From: Paraburkholderia caledonica NBRC 102488
GTDB taxonomy: Bacteria > Pseudomonadota > Gammaproteobacteria > Burkholderiales > Burkholderiaceae
Direction of reading: 5' to 3'
Assembly: GCF_000685095.1 (NCBI RefSeq)
Contig: NZ_BAYE01000003.1
Coordinates: 186,001 to 250,000, forward strand
Length of the DNA stretch: 64,000 bases
The position numbers were made by a program, and so were the translations under genes. Below are positions 18,622 through 27,034 of the stretch, one piece after another (position 1 is the first letter of the stretch; every line of letters starts with the position of its first letter). The notes beneath the pieces were generated by a model. The model did not search any database. It was not told the origin of the DNA and was given only the letters and a program-made list of their open reading frames with translations.

Positions 18622-19284
18622 ATGGACACATCGATTGCCCGCCGCAACATTTTGGCGCGCATCCGCGCGGCGCAAGGCCGGGAACTGGAGCCGTCCCCGT
18701 CCGAGCGGGAAGCAGCGGCGGACTATCTGGCGCGCCATCCGTCTGGCCCGCGCCCGGATATGCCTGCGGACCTGACCGGGCGGTTCATTGAAGAAGCGCA
18801 GAAAATGGCGACCACCGTCGACACGGTAGCGTCGCTCAGCGACGTGCCAACCGCGGTGTATCGCTATCTCGCAGATCACGCGTTGCCGTTGCAAGCCATT
18901 GTCTGGGGCACGCTGCAGGATCTGCGCTGGAACGACGCGGGCCTCACGGTCGAATTTCGCAAGCCGAAAGACGGCGACGTAGTGGGCCTGACCGGCTGCT
19001 TCTGTGCAACTGCCGAAACGGGCTCGCTCGTGTTGCTGTCCGGCCCGGACACTTATGCGTCAGCCGGTCTGCTGCCGGAAACGCATATTGCGATCGTGCC
19101 GGCTTCGCGCATCGTGGCGGGACACGAAGAAGCGTTCGCATTGATCCGCAGTGAGCGGGGCGAGCTTCCGCGTGCGGTCAACTTCATCTCCGGGCCTTCG
19201 CGCACCGGGGATATCGAGCAGACCATCGTGCTCGGCGCGCATGGGCCATATCGCGTGCATGTGATTGTCGTACTCGGCGCCTGA
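18622..19284 (+). CDS. LutC/YkgG family protein (lactate utilisation protein C-like)
   Basis: 220 residues of the LUD (DUF162) domain: RRNILARIRAAQGR at the start, then GCFCATAETGSLVLLSG, and a C-terminal SGPSRTGDIEQTIVLGAHGP, the signature of this family. LutC normally works with LutA and LutB to oxidise L-lactate. Neither partner lies in this window, so its role is uncertain; the neighbours are pncB and an antiporter. The ATG at 18622 is preceded by a short GA-rich stretch and fits the family start. Confidence 0.88.
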   Translation: MDTSIARRNILARIRAAQGRELEPSPSEREAAADYLARHPSGPRPDMPADLTGRFIEEAQKMATTVDTVASLSDVPTAVYRYLADHALPLQAIVWGTLQDLRWNDAGLTVEFRKPKDGDVVGLTGCFCATAETGSLVLLSGPDTYASAGLLPETHIAIVPASRIVAGHEEAFALIRSERGELPRAVNFISGPSRTGDIEQTIVLGAHGPYRVHVIVVLGA

Positions 19285-19359
19285 GTGAAAACCACGCTTG
19301 TCCTCACGCGTGCGTAACGCGGTATTCAAGTCATTTCAACAAAGAAGGACCTCCAGCGT

Positions 19360-20787
19360 ATGACTAGACGTGCCGTGCCGACGTGCATAGTGCTCGTGGC
19401 TGCACTGACGCTGACGAGCTGGCCCCAACTGGCCTGCGCCGCCACACTGAAAGGCGCATCGCTGTCCGCGCTCTGGGGATTGCCGTTCGCGGGCATGCTG
19501 CTCTCCATTGCCCTCTTTCCTCTCGTCGCACCGACATTCTGGCATCACCATTTTGGCAAGATCGCGGCGGCGTGGGCGCTGGTCTTTCTCGTACCGTTCG
19601 CGTTTACATTCGGCTGGGGCATCGCGTTAGGCACGCTAGTGCATGCGTTGCTCGAAGAATACATTCCGTTCATCGTGTTGCTGATCGCGCTGTACACGGT
19701 TGCGGGCGGCATCTGCGTGCGGGGCAATCTGCACGGCACGCCGCGCCTGAACACAACGATTCTCGCGCTCGGCACGTTGCTCGCGAGCGTGATGGGCACG
19801 ACTGGCGCGGCGATGCTCCTCATCCGTCCGTTGCTGCGCGCGAATGACAATCGCCGACACGTGGTGCACGTGGTCGTATTCTTTATCTTTCTGGTCGCGA
19901 ATGCGGGCGGCTCGCTGTCGCCGCTGGGCGACCCACCGCTCTTCCTGGGCTTCCTGCAGGGCGTCGACTTTTTCTGGACCACCACGCATCTTGCGCTGCC
20001 CATGTTGTTCGTTTGCGGTGTGCTCCTAACAGCGTTCTATTTCCTCGACTCGCACTATTTCCATCAGCGTGAAGAAGAGCGCTCGCGTTTTTTTGACCCC
20101 ACGCCCGACTCGCCGCTCGGCATCGACGGCAAGCTGAATTTCCTGTTACTTGGCGCGGTTGTCGGGCTCGTTCTGATGAGCGGGCTGTGGAAACCCGGCG
20201 TCAGTTTCGATGTGCTCGGGACCCATGTAGATTTGCAGAACGCCATACGCGATGTCGCGCTCGTCGTCGTCATGTTGCTTTCGCTCGCACTAACGCCGCG
20301 TGCGGCTCGCGAGGGCAACGACTTCAACTGGGCGCCGATCGAAGAGGTGGCCAAGTTGTTTGCGGGCATCTTCGTGACGATTGCACCCGTCATCACAATA
20401 CTGCGCGCGGGCGAAGCCGGTGCGTTTGCCGGGGTGGTTCACCTGGTGAACGATTCCGCGGGACGGCCGCACGACGCGATGTACTTCTGGGCGACGGGCC
20501 TGCTATCTTCGTTTCTGGACAACGCGCCGACGTACCTGGTGTTTTTCAACCTGGCCGGCGGCGATGCTGCGTCGCTCATGACAACCGGCGCCACCACGCT
20601 CGCGGCAATTTCGGCGGGCGCGGTGTTCATGGGCGCGAACAGTTATATCGGCAATGCGCCCAACTTCATGGTAAAGGCGATTGCAGAGTCGCGCGGTGTT
20701 CGCATGCCAAGCTTTTTCGCTTATCTGGTGTGGTCGGGCGTGGTGTTGCTGCCGCTTTTTCTTGTCACCGGTTGGCTGTTTTTCTGA
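19360..20787 (+). CDS. sodium:proton antiporter of the ion-transporter (ArsB/NhaD) superfamily
   Basis: 475 residues with about twelve membrane segments and an N-terminal signal-like hydrophobic stretch. Two conserved half-repeats contain the superfamily's membrane hairpins: GTLLASVMGTTGAAMLLIRP with ANAGGSLSPLGDPPLFLGF in the first and SSFLDNAPTYLVFFN with FMGANSYIGNAPNFMVKAI in the second. These GDPP and NAPN motifs are the usual sodium-binding turns. AAGGA lies 12 bp before ATG 19360. The direct substrate ion is inferred from family naming and not shown. Confidence 0.85.
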   Translation: MTRRAVPTCIVLVAALTLTSWPQLACAATLKGASLSALWGLPFAGMLLSIALFPLVAPTFWHHHFGKIAAAWALVFLVPFAFTFGWGIALGTLVHALLEEYIPFIVLLIALYTVAGGICVRGNLHGTPRLNTTILALGTLLASVMGTTGAAMLLIRPLLRANDNRRHVVHVVVFFIFLVANAGGSLSPLGDPPLFLGFLQGVDFFWTTTHLALPMLFVCGVLLTAFYFLDSHYFHQREEERSRFFDPTPDSPLGIDGKLNFLLLGAVVGLVLMSGLWKPGVSFDVLGTHVDLQNAIRDVALVVVMLLSLALTPRAAREGNDFNWAPIEEVAKLFAGIFVTIAPVITILRAGEAGAFAGVVHLVNDSAGRPHDAMYFWATGLLSSFLDNAPTYLVFFNLAGGDAASLMTTGATTLAAISAGAVFMGANSYIGNAPNFMVKAIAESRGVRMPSFFAYLVWSGVVLLPLFLVTGWLFF

Positions 20788-20841
20788 CACTGAGTCTGAA
20801 GCCGAGGCCGTCGAACTCGACACGCTATACGGAGAATTGCA

Positions 20842-21831
20842 ATGCAGAAGATCCTTGTCGCCCGTCCGATCTTTCCCGATGTGATCGAACGGCTCAAACA
20901 GTATTTCGACGTCGACTGGAACCAGGGCGACGTGCTGTCCGCGGAAGAACTGAAGCGCCGTCTCGTTGACAAGGACGGCGCACTGACCGCGGGCGATCCT
21001 GTCGGCGCGGAGGTTCTCGCGGCCGCGCCGCGCCTTCGCGTGGTGTCGAATATGGCGGTGGGTTACAACAACTTCGACATGGCGGCGTTCAACGCAGCCA
21101 ACGTGCTCGGCACGAATACGCCGGACGTGTTGAACGAGTCGACCGCGGACTTCGGCTGGGCGCTGATGATGGCTGCGGCTCGGCGCATCGCGGAATCGGA
21201 GCACTGGCTGCGCGCCGGCAAATGGCAGAAGTGGGCGTACGACGGCTTTCTCGGTGGCGATATCCACGGCTCCACGCTGGGCGTGATCGGCATGGGGCGG
21301 ATCGGCCAGGCGCTCGCACGGCGCGCGAAGGGCTTCAACATGCAGGTCATTTATCACAACCGCTCCCGGGTCGCGAACGAGATCGAAGCCGAGCTGAATG
21401 CCGAATATGTGACGAAGCAGGATCTACTGCGGCGCGCCGATCATGTGGTCCTCGTGCTGCCCTATACGAAGGAGAACCATCACACGATCGGCGCTGCCGA
21501 ACTCGCGCTGATGAAGCCGAGCGCGACGCTGACCAATATCGCGCGCGGCGGCATCGTCGACGACGCAGCGCTCGTCGAGGCGCTGCGCTCCGGGCAGATC
21601 GCCGCCGCCGGCCTCGACGTCTTCGAGGGCGAGCCGAACCTCAATCCCGATTTGCTGAGCGTGCCGAACATCGTGTTGACGCCGCATATTGCGAGCGCAA
21701 CCGAGGCCACGCGCCGTGCAATGGCCAATCTCGCCGCGGACAATCTGATTGCCGGCCTTGGCGAAGGTCCGCGCGCCGGTCGGCCACGCAATCCGATCAA
21801 TGCCGAAGTTATCGGCCGGGCGCGTGCATGA
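20842..21831 (+). CDS. D-2-hydroxyacid dehydrogenase (glyoxylate/hydroxypyruvate reductase-like)
   Basis: 329 residues. Rossmann motif GVIGMGRIGQA near residue 147, and the catalytic triad Arg (NIARGGIVDD), Glu (GLDVFEGEP) and His (LTPHIASAT) are all present. These NAD(P)H enzymes reduce glyoxylate, hydroxypyruvate or 2-oxogluconate; GhrB/TkrA is the closest style by sequence feel, but the substrate is not fixed. GGAGAATTGCA lies just before the ATG. The stop overlaps the rmuC ATG (ATGA). Confidence 0.92.
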   Translation: MQKILVARPIFPDVIERLKQYFDVDWNQGDVLSAEELKRRLVDKDGALTAGDPVGAEVLAAAPRLRVVSNMAVGYNNFDMAAFNAANVLGTNTPDVLNESTADFGWALMMAAARRIAESEHWLRAGKWQKWAYDGFLGGDIHGSTLGVIGMGRIGQALARRAKGFNMQVIYHNRSRVANEIEAELNAEYVTKQDLLRRADHVVLVLPYTKENHHTIGAAELALMKPSATLTNIARGGIVDDAALVEALRSGQIAAAGLDVFEGEPNLNPDLLSVPNIVLTPHIASATEATRRAMANLAADNLIAGLGEGPRAGRPRNPINAEVIGRARA

Positions 21832-23276
21832 CGATGATTCTTGTCGCGGCCGTCGCAGTGCTGGCGGTCGCGCTCGTGCTTACCGTGGTCTTGCTGATGC
21901 GAGTCCACGGTCGCACTAATGAGCACGAGCAGTTCGAAATGCTGAGCGATCGCATCGACACCGCGGCCGACGCGCAGGCGCATGCCTATGAGCGCCTCGA
22001 GCGGCAGTTGCGCAATGACATCACTGAGACCGCGCGCGTGTCGCGTACAGAGCAGAGCAGCGGCTTCGCGCATTTCCAGCAAACGCTGGCCGCGCAATTC
22101 AGCAGCATGACGACTGTGCAGGGCGGCAAGATCGACGGATTCGCGCAGCAACTGGACGCGGTGCGTCACAGCCTTCAGCAGCAGGCGCAGCAGGCGCGTG
22201 ACGAACAGGGACGCTCACTCAAGCAGTTCGGCGATACCCTCAGCCTGCAGCTCGGGCAACTCACGGAGGTAAACGATCGCCGCTTTGCCGAGGTTCGCGC
22301 GACCATCGAACAGCGGCTCAAGGACATCGAGGCGAACAATGCCAGCAAGCTGGATGAAATGCGCCGTACCGTCGACGAAAAACTGCACGCCACGCTCGAA
22401 CAACGCCTTGGCGAGTCGTTTAAGCTCGTGTCGGACCGCCTCGAACAGGTACATCGCGGCTTGGGCGAAATGCAAACGCTCGCGGCCGGCGTCGGCGATC
22501 TGAAGAAGGTGCTGACGAACGTGAAAACGCGCGGCACCTGGGGCGAAGTGCAGCTCGAAGCGCTGCTTGAACAACTGCTCACCGCCGACCAATACGCAAA
22601 GAACGTGGCCACCGTGCCGAAGAGCGCGGATCGCGTCGAGTTCGCTATCCGCCTGCCTGGACGGGTGGAGGCGGGCGGTGCGGCCACTCCGGTATGGCTG
22701 CCCATCGACGCCAAGTTTCCACGCGAAGACTACGAGCGGCTCATCGACGCGCAGGAACGGGCCGACCCCGCCGCAGTGGAAGACGCTTCGCGCGCGCTGG
22801 AAGCGAGGATTCGCGCGGAGGCACGCGCCATCGCCGAAAAATACGTGTCGCCGCCGCACACCACCGATTTCGCGCTGCTGTACCTGCCCACCGAGGGTCT
22901 CTACGCGGAAGTGCTGCGTCGGCCAGGTTTGTCGGATCTGCTGCAACGCGATTACCGCGTGACGATTGCCGGCCCCACTACGCTAACCGCGTTGCTCAAC
23001 AGTTTGCAGATGGGTTTTCGCACGCTTGCCATCGAGCGGCGCTCGAGTGAGGTGTGGCAAGTGCTCGGCGCGGTTAAGACCGAGTTCGGCAAGTTCGGCG
23101 ACGTGCTGGCAAAGACCAAAGCGCAACTCGAAACAGTCACGCGTTCTATTGAGGCTGCCGAGACGCGCACCCGCGTGATGAATCGCAAACTGCGCGATGT
23201 CGAGGCGCTGCCCGGAGAGGAGGCGAATGGTCTGATAGGCGGTGCGTTGCCGGGGGTCGATCCCGACGAGCAGTAA
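21828..23276 (+). CDS. rmuC: DNA recombination protein RmuC
   Basis: 482 residues. One N-terminal membrane anchor (about 3-24), then a long coiled coil (about 35-215), then the RmuC nuclease-like domain with GDLKKVLTNVKTRGTWGEVQ and PVWLPIDAKFPREDYERL. RmuC limits inversion-type rearrangements at short repeats; its restriction-nuclease-like fold is established knowledge. The ATG at 21828 overlaps the dehydrogenase stop, so the pair is translationally coupled; the link is positional, not functional as far as known. Confidence 0.93.
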   Translation: MTMILVAAVAVLAVALVLTVVLLMRVHGRTNEHEQFEMLSDRIDTAADAQAHAYERLERQLRNDITETARVSRTEQSSGFAHFQQTLAAQFSSMTTVQGGKIDGFAQQLDAVRHSLQQQAQQARDEQGRSLKQFGDTLSLQLGQLTEVNDRRFAEVRATIEQRLKDIEANNASKLDEMRRTVDEKLHATLEQRLGESFKLVSDRLEQVHRGLGEMQTLAAGVGDLKKVLTNVKTRGTWGEVQLEALLEQLLTADQYAKNVATVPKSADRVEFAIRLPGRVEAGGAATPVWLPIDAKFPREDYERLIDAQERADPAAVEDASRALEARIRAEARAIAEKYVSPPHTTDFALLYLPTEGLYAEVLRRPGLSDLLQRDYRVTIAGPTTLTALLNSLQMGFRTLAIERRSSEVWQVLGAVKTEFGKFGDVLAKTKAQLETVTRSIEAAETRTRVMNRKLRDVEALPGEEANGLIGGALPGVDPDEQ

Positions 23277-23366
23277 GCAGTAACGCTGGCGCGGCGCGTG
23301 CGCGTCAGCAGTCCGCGCCTGCCGCGTCCGCCAGCGCGGCGGCAGTGGCGCGGAGCGGGGCACGCA

Positions 23367-23642
23367 TCAGGCTTCTTCCGGTGCGTCGGTCAACTGGATC
23401 TCAATGCCGCCGAATCGCGACGCAACCCAGTTGTATGCGTGGCATGCGATCCACAGCAGGATGAAGCCAAGAATCGCATTCAACAGCAGCGCGCTGAACA
23501 CAGTGCTCAGTTCGACAGAACCGTAGCGCACGAACGCGACGAGCACGCCGAGCAGCACGATCGGTACAGAGAACGTCAGATAGACGAGGATAAGTGCTTT
23601 GGCCGTCTGTCCCGGTGCGATGAACGAGATCTGTTTTTTCAT
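23367..23642 (-). CDS. small membrane protein, unknown function
   Basis: 91 residues with two clear membrane helices (about 12-35 and 45-70) and an acidic tail. No family motif is recognised. ATG 23642 is preferred; a TTG nine bases earlier is possible. It is convergent with rmuC and lies upstream of moeA on the same strand, 650 bp before the moeA start, which makes shared function unlikely. Confidence 0.65.
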   Translation of the reverse strand: MKKQISFIAPGQTAKALILVYLTFSVPIVLLGVLVAFVRYGSVELSTVFSALLLNAILGFILLWIACHAYNWVASRFGGIEIQLTDAPEEA

Positions 23643-23722
23643 GTAAGTCAAACCCGCATGTCGTAGTGGTAATGGGTAAAGCTGAATGTGACCGTGGATG
23701 AAAGTGCCGCGAGGCGGATACG

Positions 23723-25024
23723 TCAGATCAAGCCGTGGAACAGCATGATACTGACGCGTTCGCCCTCGCCAATGTCGCCTTCTTCATGGCCGAGCACGAT
23801 GAAACAATTGGCCTCGCTCATCGAACTCAATACGCCGGAGCTTTGCGAGCCTGTCGGCGTGACCTGCCACTGGCCGTTCGCGGCCTGGCAAGCTATGCCG
23901 CGCTGGAACTCCGTGCGTCCGGCGCGTTTGCGGATCGGCCGCAGGCTCGCCGCGTGAATGAGCGGCAGCGGCTGCGACGCGACACCCGACATGAGCAGCA
24001 GCACTTCGCGCACGATCTGATAGAACGTCACCATCACGGCGACCGGATTGCCCGGCAGACCGAAGAATAACGCAGGTCGTCCAAGACCCGGATGCTCGCC
24101 GGACCATACGCGGCCAAACGCAAGAGGGCGGCCCGGGCGCATGGCGAGGCTCCAGAACGCGACGTCGCCGAATGTCTGCAACAACTGCCGTGTGAAATCC
24201 GCCTCGCCGACTGAAACGCCGCCGGAGGTCAGCACGACGTCGGCACTCTCCGCGGCGCTGCGCAGTGCGGCTTCGAGCGCGGCGGGTTCGTCACGGATCA
24301 CGCCCAGATCCAGCGCTTCCACATTCAGGCGCCGCAACATGGCGAAGAGCGTGTAGCGGTTGCTGTCGTAGACCGCGCCCGGGTCGAGCGGCTCGCCCAC
24401 AGAGCGCAGTTCGTCGCCCGTGGAAAAGAAAGCGACGCGCAAACGACGCCGAACATTGATTTCGCCGATGCCGAGTGAAGCCAGCAGGCCAAGGTCGGAC
24501 GCGCGGATCACGCGGCCCGCATGCAACGCAACGTGGCCGCGAGCGAGGTCCTCGCCGGCCAGCCGCCGGTTTGCGCCGGCCTCTACCGCGTCGGCTGCAA
24601 ACATGATTGAAGCGGAGTCGGCGTTGCGCTCGACCAGTTCCTGCGGCACCACGGTGTCGCAGCCTTCCGGAACGCATGCGCCCGTCATGACACGCACGCA
24701 TTGCGCTGCTCCGACGTGGCCATCAAACGGATGTCCCGCCAAAGCTTTGCCGACGACGGTCAGCTCAACCGACTGCGCGCCGCTTCGCAATGCGACGCCG
24801 TTGAACGCATAGCCGTCCATTGCGGAATTGACGTGCGAAGGCACGTCGATCGGCGAAACGATGTCTACGGCCAAAACGCGGTCGAGTGCGTCGCGCAAGG
24901 CCACGCGTTCGACGGCCGTGACCGGCGTCGCCCACTGGCGGGTAATCGCCTGGGCAGCCGAAACAGGTAGCGCATGAGGATCGTACTGCGCGACGCAGCG
25001 GGAAAATTCGTTATGCGTGGTCAT
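23723..25024 (-). CDS. moeA: molybdopterin molybdenumtransferase MoeA
   Basis: 433 residues. MoeA inserts molybdate into adenylylated molybdopterin, the last step of Moco synthesis. Seen: domain I/II start with the MDGYAF motif (DVPSHVNSAMDGYAF region), the MoCF_biosynth core FFSTGDEL and TSGGVSVGEADF, and the Pro-rich C-terminal domain IV (GLPGNPVAVMVTFYQIV). ATG 25024 (MTTHNEF) is chosen by family alignment. Downstream of mobA and moaA on the same strand, forming a Moco cluster. Confidence 0.96.
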   Translation of the reverse strand: MTTHNEFSRCVAQYDPHALPVSAAQAITRQWATPVTAVERVALRDALDRVLAVDIVSPIDVPSHVNSAMDGYAFNGVALRSGAQSVELTVVGKALAGHPFDGHVGAAQCVRVMTGACVPEGCDTVVPQELVERNADSASIMFAADAVEAGANRRLAGEDLARGHVALHAGRVIRASDLGLLASLGIGEINVRRRLRVAFFSTGDELRSVGEPLDPGAVYDSNRYTLFAMLRRLNVEALDLGVIRDEPAALEAALRSAAESADVVLTSGGVSVGEADFTRQLLQTFGDVAFWSLAMRPGRPLAFGRVWSGEHPGLGRPALFFGLPGNPVAVMVTFYQIVREVLLLMSGVASQPLPLIHAASLRPIRKRAGRTEFQRGIACQAANGQWQVTPTGSQSSGVLSSMSEANCFIVLGHEEGDIGEGERVSIMLFHGLI

Positions 25025-25083
25025 GAAGAGCTGGACGTCGCGGCTGGCGGCTAGACGGCGCTTGCCGTGCGGCGGAGCGGGAT

Positions 25084-25722
25084 TCAGCCGGGGCCCCGAT
25101 GACGCTCGAGGTCGGCGAGTTCTTGTAACGAATTGATATTGTAAAACGCGCGCTCGTCGGTAAAGACGACTTCCACGGTCTTGTGGCGCGCGTACCACGC
25201 GCGCACTTTCCGCTCGCCGGCGGCCAGGTAGGCGGCGAGGTCGTCGGCGAGACCAGTGCGCAGCAGCGCGAAAACCGGGTGAAGCGACAGATTCCCGTCG
25301 GCGTCAGCGGTTGTAACGGTGGAGATGTCGGCTGCGTTCGCAGCAAGGGCCTGCGCAAGGCGCGCAGCGAGGTCGGCGGGGAGCCACGGCGTGTCGCACG
25401 GCGCGCTCAGCAGGTATTCGCTGCGAGCAGTGCGCAGACCGGCCAGCAAACCGGCCAACGGCCCTGGGAATTCAGGCAACGTGTCGGCGACGATCCCTGC
25501 GCCGAACGGCGCACCGAGTGCTGCGTAAACGTCCGGGTGGCGATTGGCGCTGATCAGCAGCGCGCCCGTCTGCGGCGCAAGGCGCTTGAGCACATGGGCG
25601 GCGAGCGGCTCGCCGTGCAATGTCTGCAAACCCTTGTCGGCGCCGCCCATGCGTGTACCGCGACCGCCCGCGAGCAGCAGGCCGGTAATCTGTTCGCGGG
25701 TCGGCGTGGCGGCTTGCCCCAT
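25084..25722 (-). CDS. mobA: molybdenum cofactor guanylyltransferase MobA
   Basis: 212 residues. The nucleotide-binding loop LLAGGRGTRMGGADKGL (about 15-31) is the hallmark of MobA, which attaches GMP to Mo-molybdopterin to form the MGD cofactor of the DMSO-reductase family. A second motif PCDTPWLP (about 103) holds the metal-binding Asp. ATG 25722 lies 8 bp after the moaA stop, so the genes are tightly spaced. Its presence implies that this organism uses bis-MGD enzymes such as formate dehydrogenase or nitrate reductase, which lie outside the window. Confidence 0.96.
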   Translation of the reverse strand: MGQAATPTREQITGLLLAGGRGTRMGGADKGLQTLHGEPLAAHVLKRLAPQTGALLISANRHPDVYAALGAPFGAGIVADTLPEFPGPLAGLLAGLRTARSEYLLSAPCDTPWLPADLAARLAQALAANAADISTVTTADADGNLSLHPVFALLRTGLADDLAAYLAAGERKVRAWYARHKTVEVVFTDERAFYNINSLQELADLERHRGPG

Positions 25723-25730
25723 CCCAGCGA

Positions 25731-26840
25731 TCAGCCGCCGATGTACGACATTTCGACGCGCCGCGCGTCCTGCTCGCGTGGGTCGGCGGCGTTGCTGCCG
25801 CGCAATTGCGAATAGCGGTCGCTGCGACCTTGCCAGATTTCTGCGACCGCGGTTGCGATTTCGGCGTCGCTTGCCCCGCTGCGCAGCAACGCGCGCAGGT
25901 CGTGGCCCGACGATGCGAACAGGCACAGATACAACTTGCCCTCGGTCGAAAGGCGCGCCCGCGTACAGCTCGCACAAAATGCGCGGGTCACGCTGGAAAT
26001 GACGCCGATTTCGCCGCTGCCGTCGGCATAGCCCCAGCGCTGCGCTGTCTCGGCTGCGCTGTGCGCTTCGAGCGGCGCAAGCGGGAAATGCTCGGCGATG
26101 CGCGCGATCACGTCCGCCGACGGCAGCACTTCGGTCATGTTCCAACCGTTGGACGTGCCCACGTCCATGTATTCAATGAAGCGCAGCACGGCGCCCGAGC
26201 CTTTGAAATGGCGCGCCATCGACACGATTTCGCTGTCATTCGTACCGCGCTTGACGACCATGTTGACCTTCACCGGCGCGAGGCCGACGGCGTGCGCCGC
26301 GGCGATTCCGTCGAGCACGTCGGCCACCGCGAAATCGGCGTCGTTCATGCGGCGAAACAGCATGTCGTCGAGCGCGTCGAGGCTGACGGTTACCCGGGTG
26401 AGACCTGCGTCCTTGAGGCTGCGCGCCTTCCGGGCGAGCAGCGAGCCATTCGTGGTGAGCGTCAGGTCGAGCGGGCGGCCGGCTGGCGTAGTGAGTTGCG
26501 CGAGGCGTTCGATCAGGAATTCGAGGTTCTTGCGCAACAGCGGCTCGCCGCCCGTCAGGCGAATTTTTTCGACGCCATGCGCGACGAAGAGCCGCGCGAG
26601 CCGTTCGATTTCCTCGAAGCTCAACAACGCGCTGTGCGGCAGGAACGCATAGTCCTTGTCGAACACGGCGCGCGGCATGCAGTAGACGCAGCGAAAGTTG
26701 CAACGGTCCGTGACCGAAATGCGCAAGTCTCGCAACGGACGCGCGAGCGTATCGTGCAGCGCGCCGCTAGGCGTCTGCACCGGGCCAGAAATGACCGGCG
26801 CCGCGCTGAGGTCGGCAACAGGGATGATGCGTCGGGACAT
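25731..26840 (-). CDS. moaA: GTP 3',8-cyclase MoaA (radical SAM)
   Basis: 369 residues. MoaA with MoaC converts GTP to cyclic pyranopterin monophosphate, the first step of Moco synthesis. The radical-SAM cluster motif is [11 protein letters not shown] (about 47-57). The C-terminal Fe-S site is [18 protein letters not shown] (about 299-316). The SAM-binding stretch [11 protein letters not shown] is near residue 98. ATG 26840 is preferred; an upstream TTG at 26861 adds seven residues. moaC, moaD and moaE are not in the window. Confidence 0.95.
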   Translation of the reverse strand: MSRRIIPVADLSAAPVISGPVQTPSGALHDTLARPLRDLRISVTDRCNFRCVYCMPRAVFDKDYAFLPHSALLSFEEIERLARLFVAHGVEKIRLTGGEPLLRKNLEFLIERLAQLTTPAGRPLDLTLTTNGSLLARKARSLKDAGLTRVTVSLDALDDMLFRRMNDADFAVADVLDGIAAAHAVGLAPVKVNMVVKRGTNDSEIVSMARHFKGSGAVLRFIEYMDVGTSNGWNMTEVLPSADVIARIAEHFPLAPLEAHSAAETAQRWGYADGSGEIGVISSVTRAFCASCTRARLSTEGKLYLCLFASSGHDLRALLRSGASDAEIATAVAEIWQGRSDRYSQLRGSNAADPREQDARRVEMSYIGG

Positions 26841-26989
26841 GAGTGACTTGCGTTGTGCCAAACGGATAAGGCGATTCCTTCATTCTATCGGAAATGCCTT
26901 AAACGGCTGGGCGATGCCGACCCCTGTCGGGGTTTACGGGGAGGGCAGGGAGTTCGCTAGGGCAATGCGTTTCGCGTGCGCAAAAACAA

Positions 26990-27017
26990 AAAAGCCCGCC
27001 GGTGAGGGCGGGCTTTT
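26990..27017 (-). terminator. intrinsic terminator of rne
   Basis: AAAAGCCCGCC and GGCGGGCTTTT pair over 11 bp with a 6-nt loop, followed on the minus strand by TTGTTTTTG. It separates rne from the Moco genes. Confidence 0.9.
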
Positions 27018-27034
27018 CGAAGCGGGTTGCAAGC

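Noticed and set aside
21222..21827. Long upstream extension of rmuC
   Set aside because: It lies inside the dehydrogenase gene and encodes Arg-rich sequence; the family start with a membrane anchor is at 21828.
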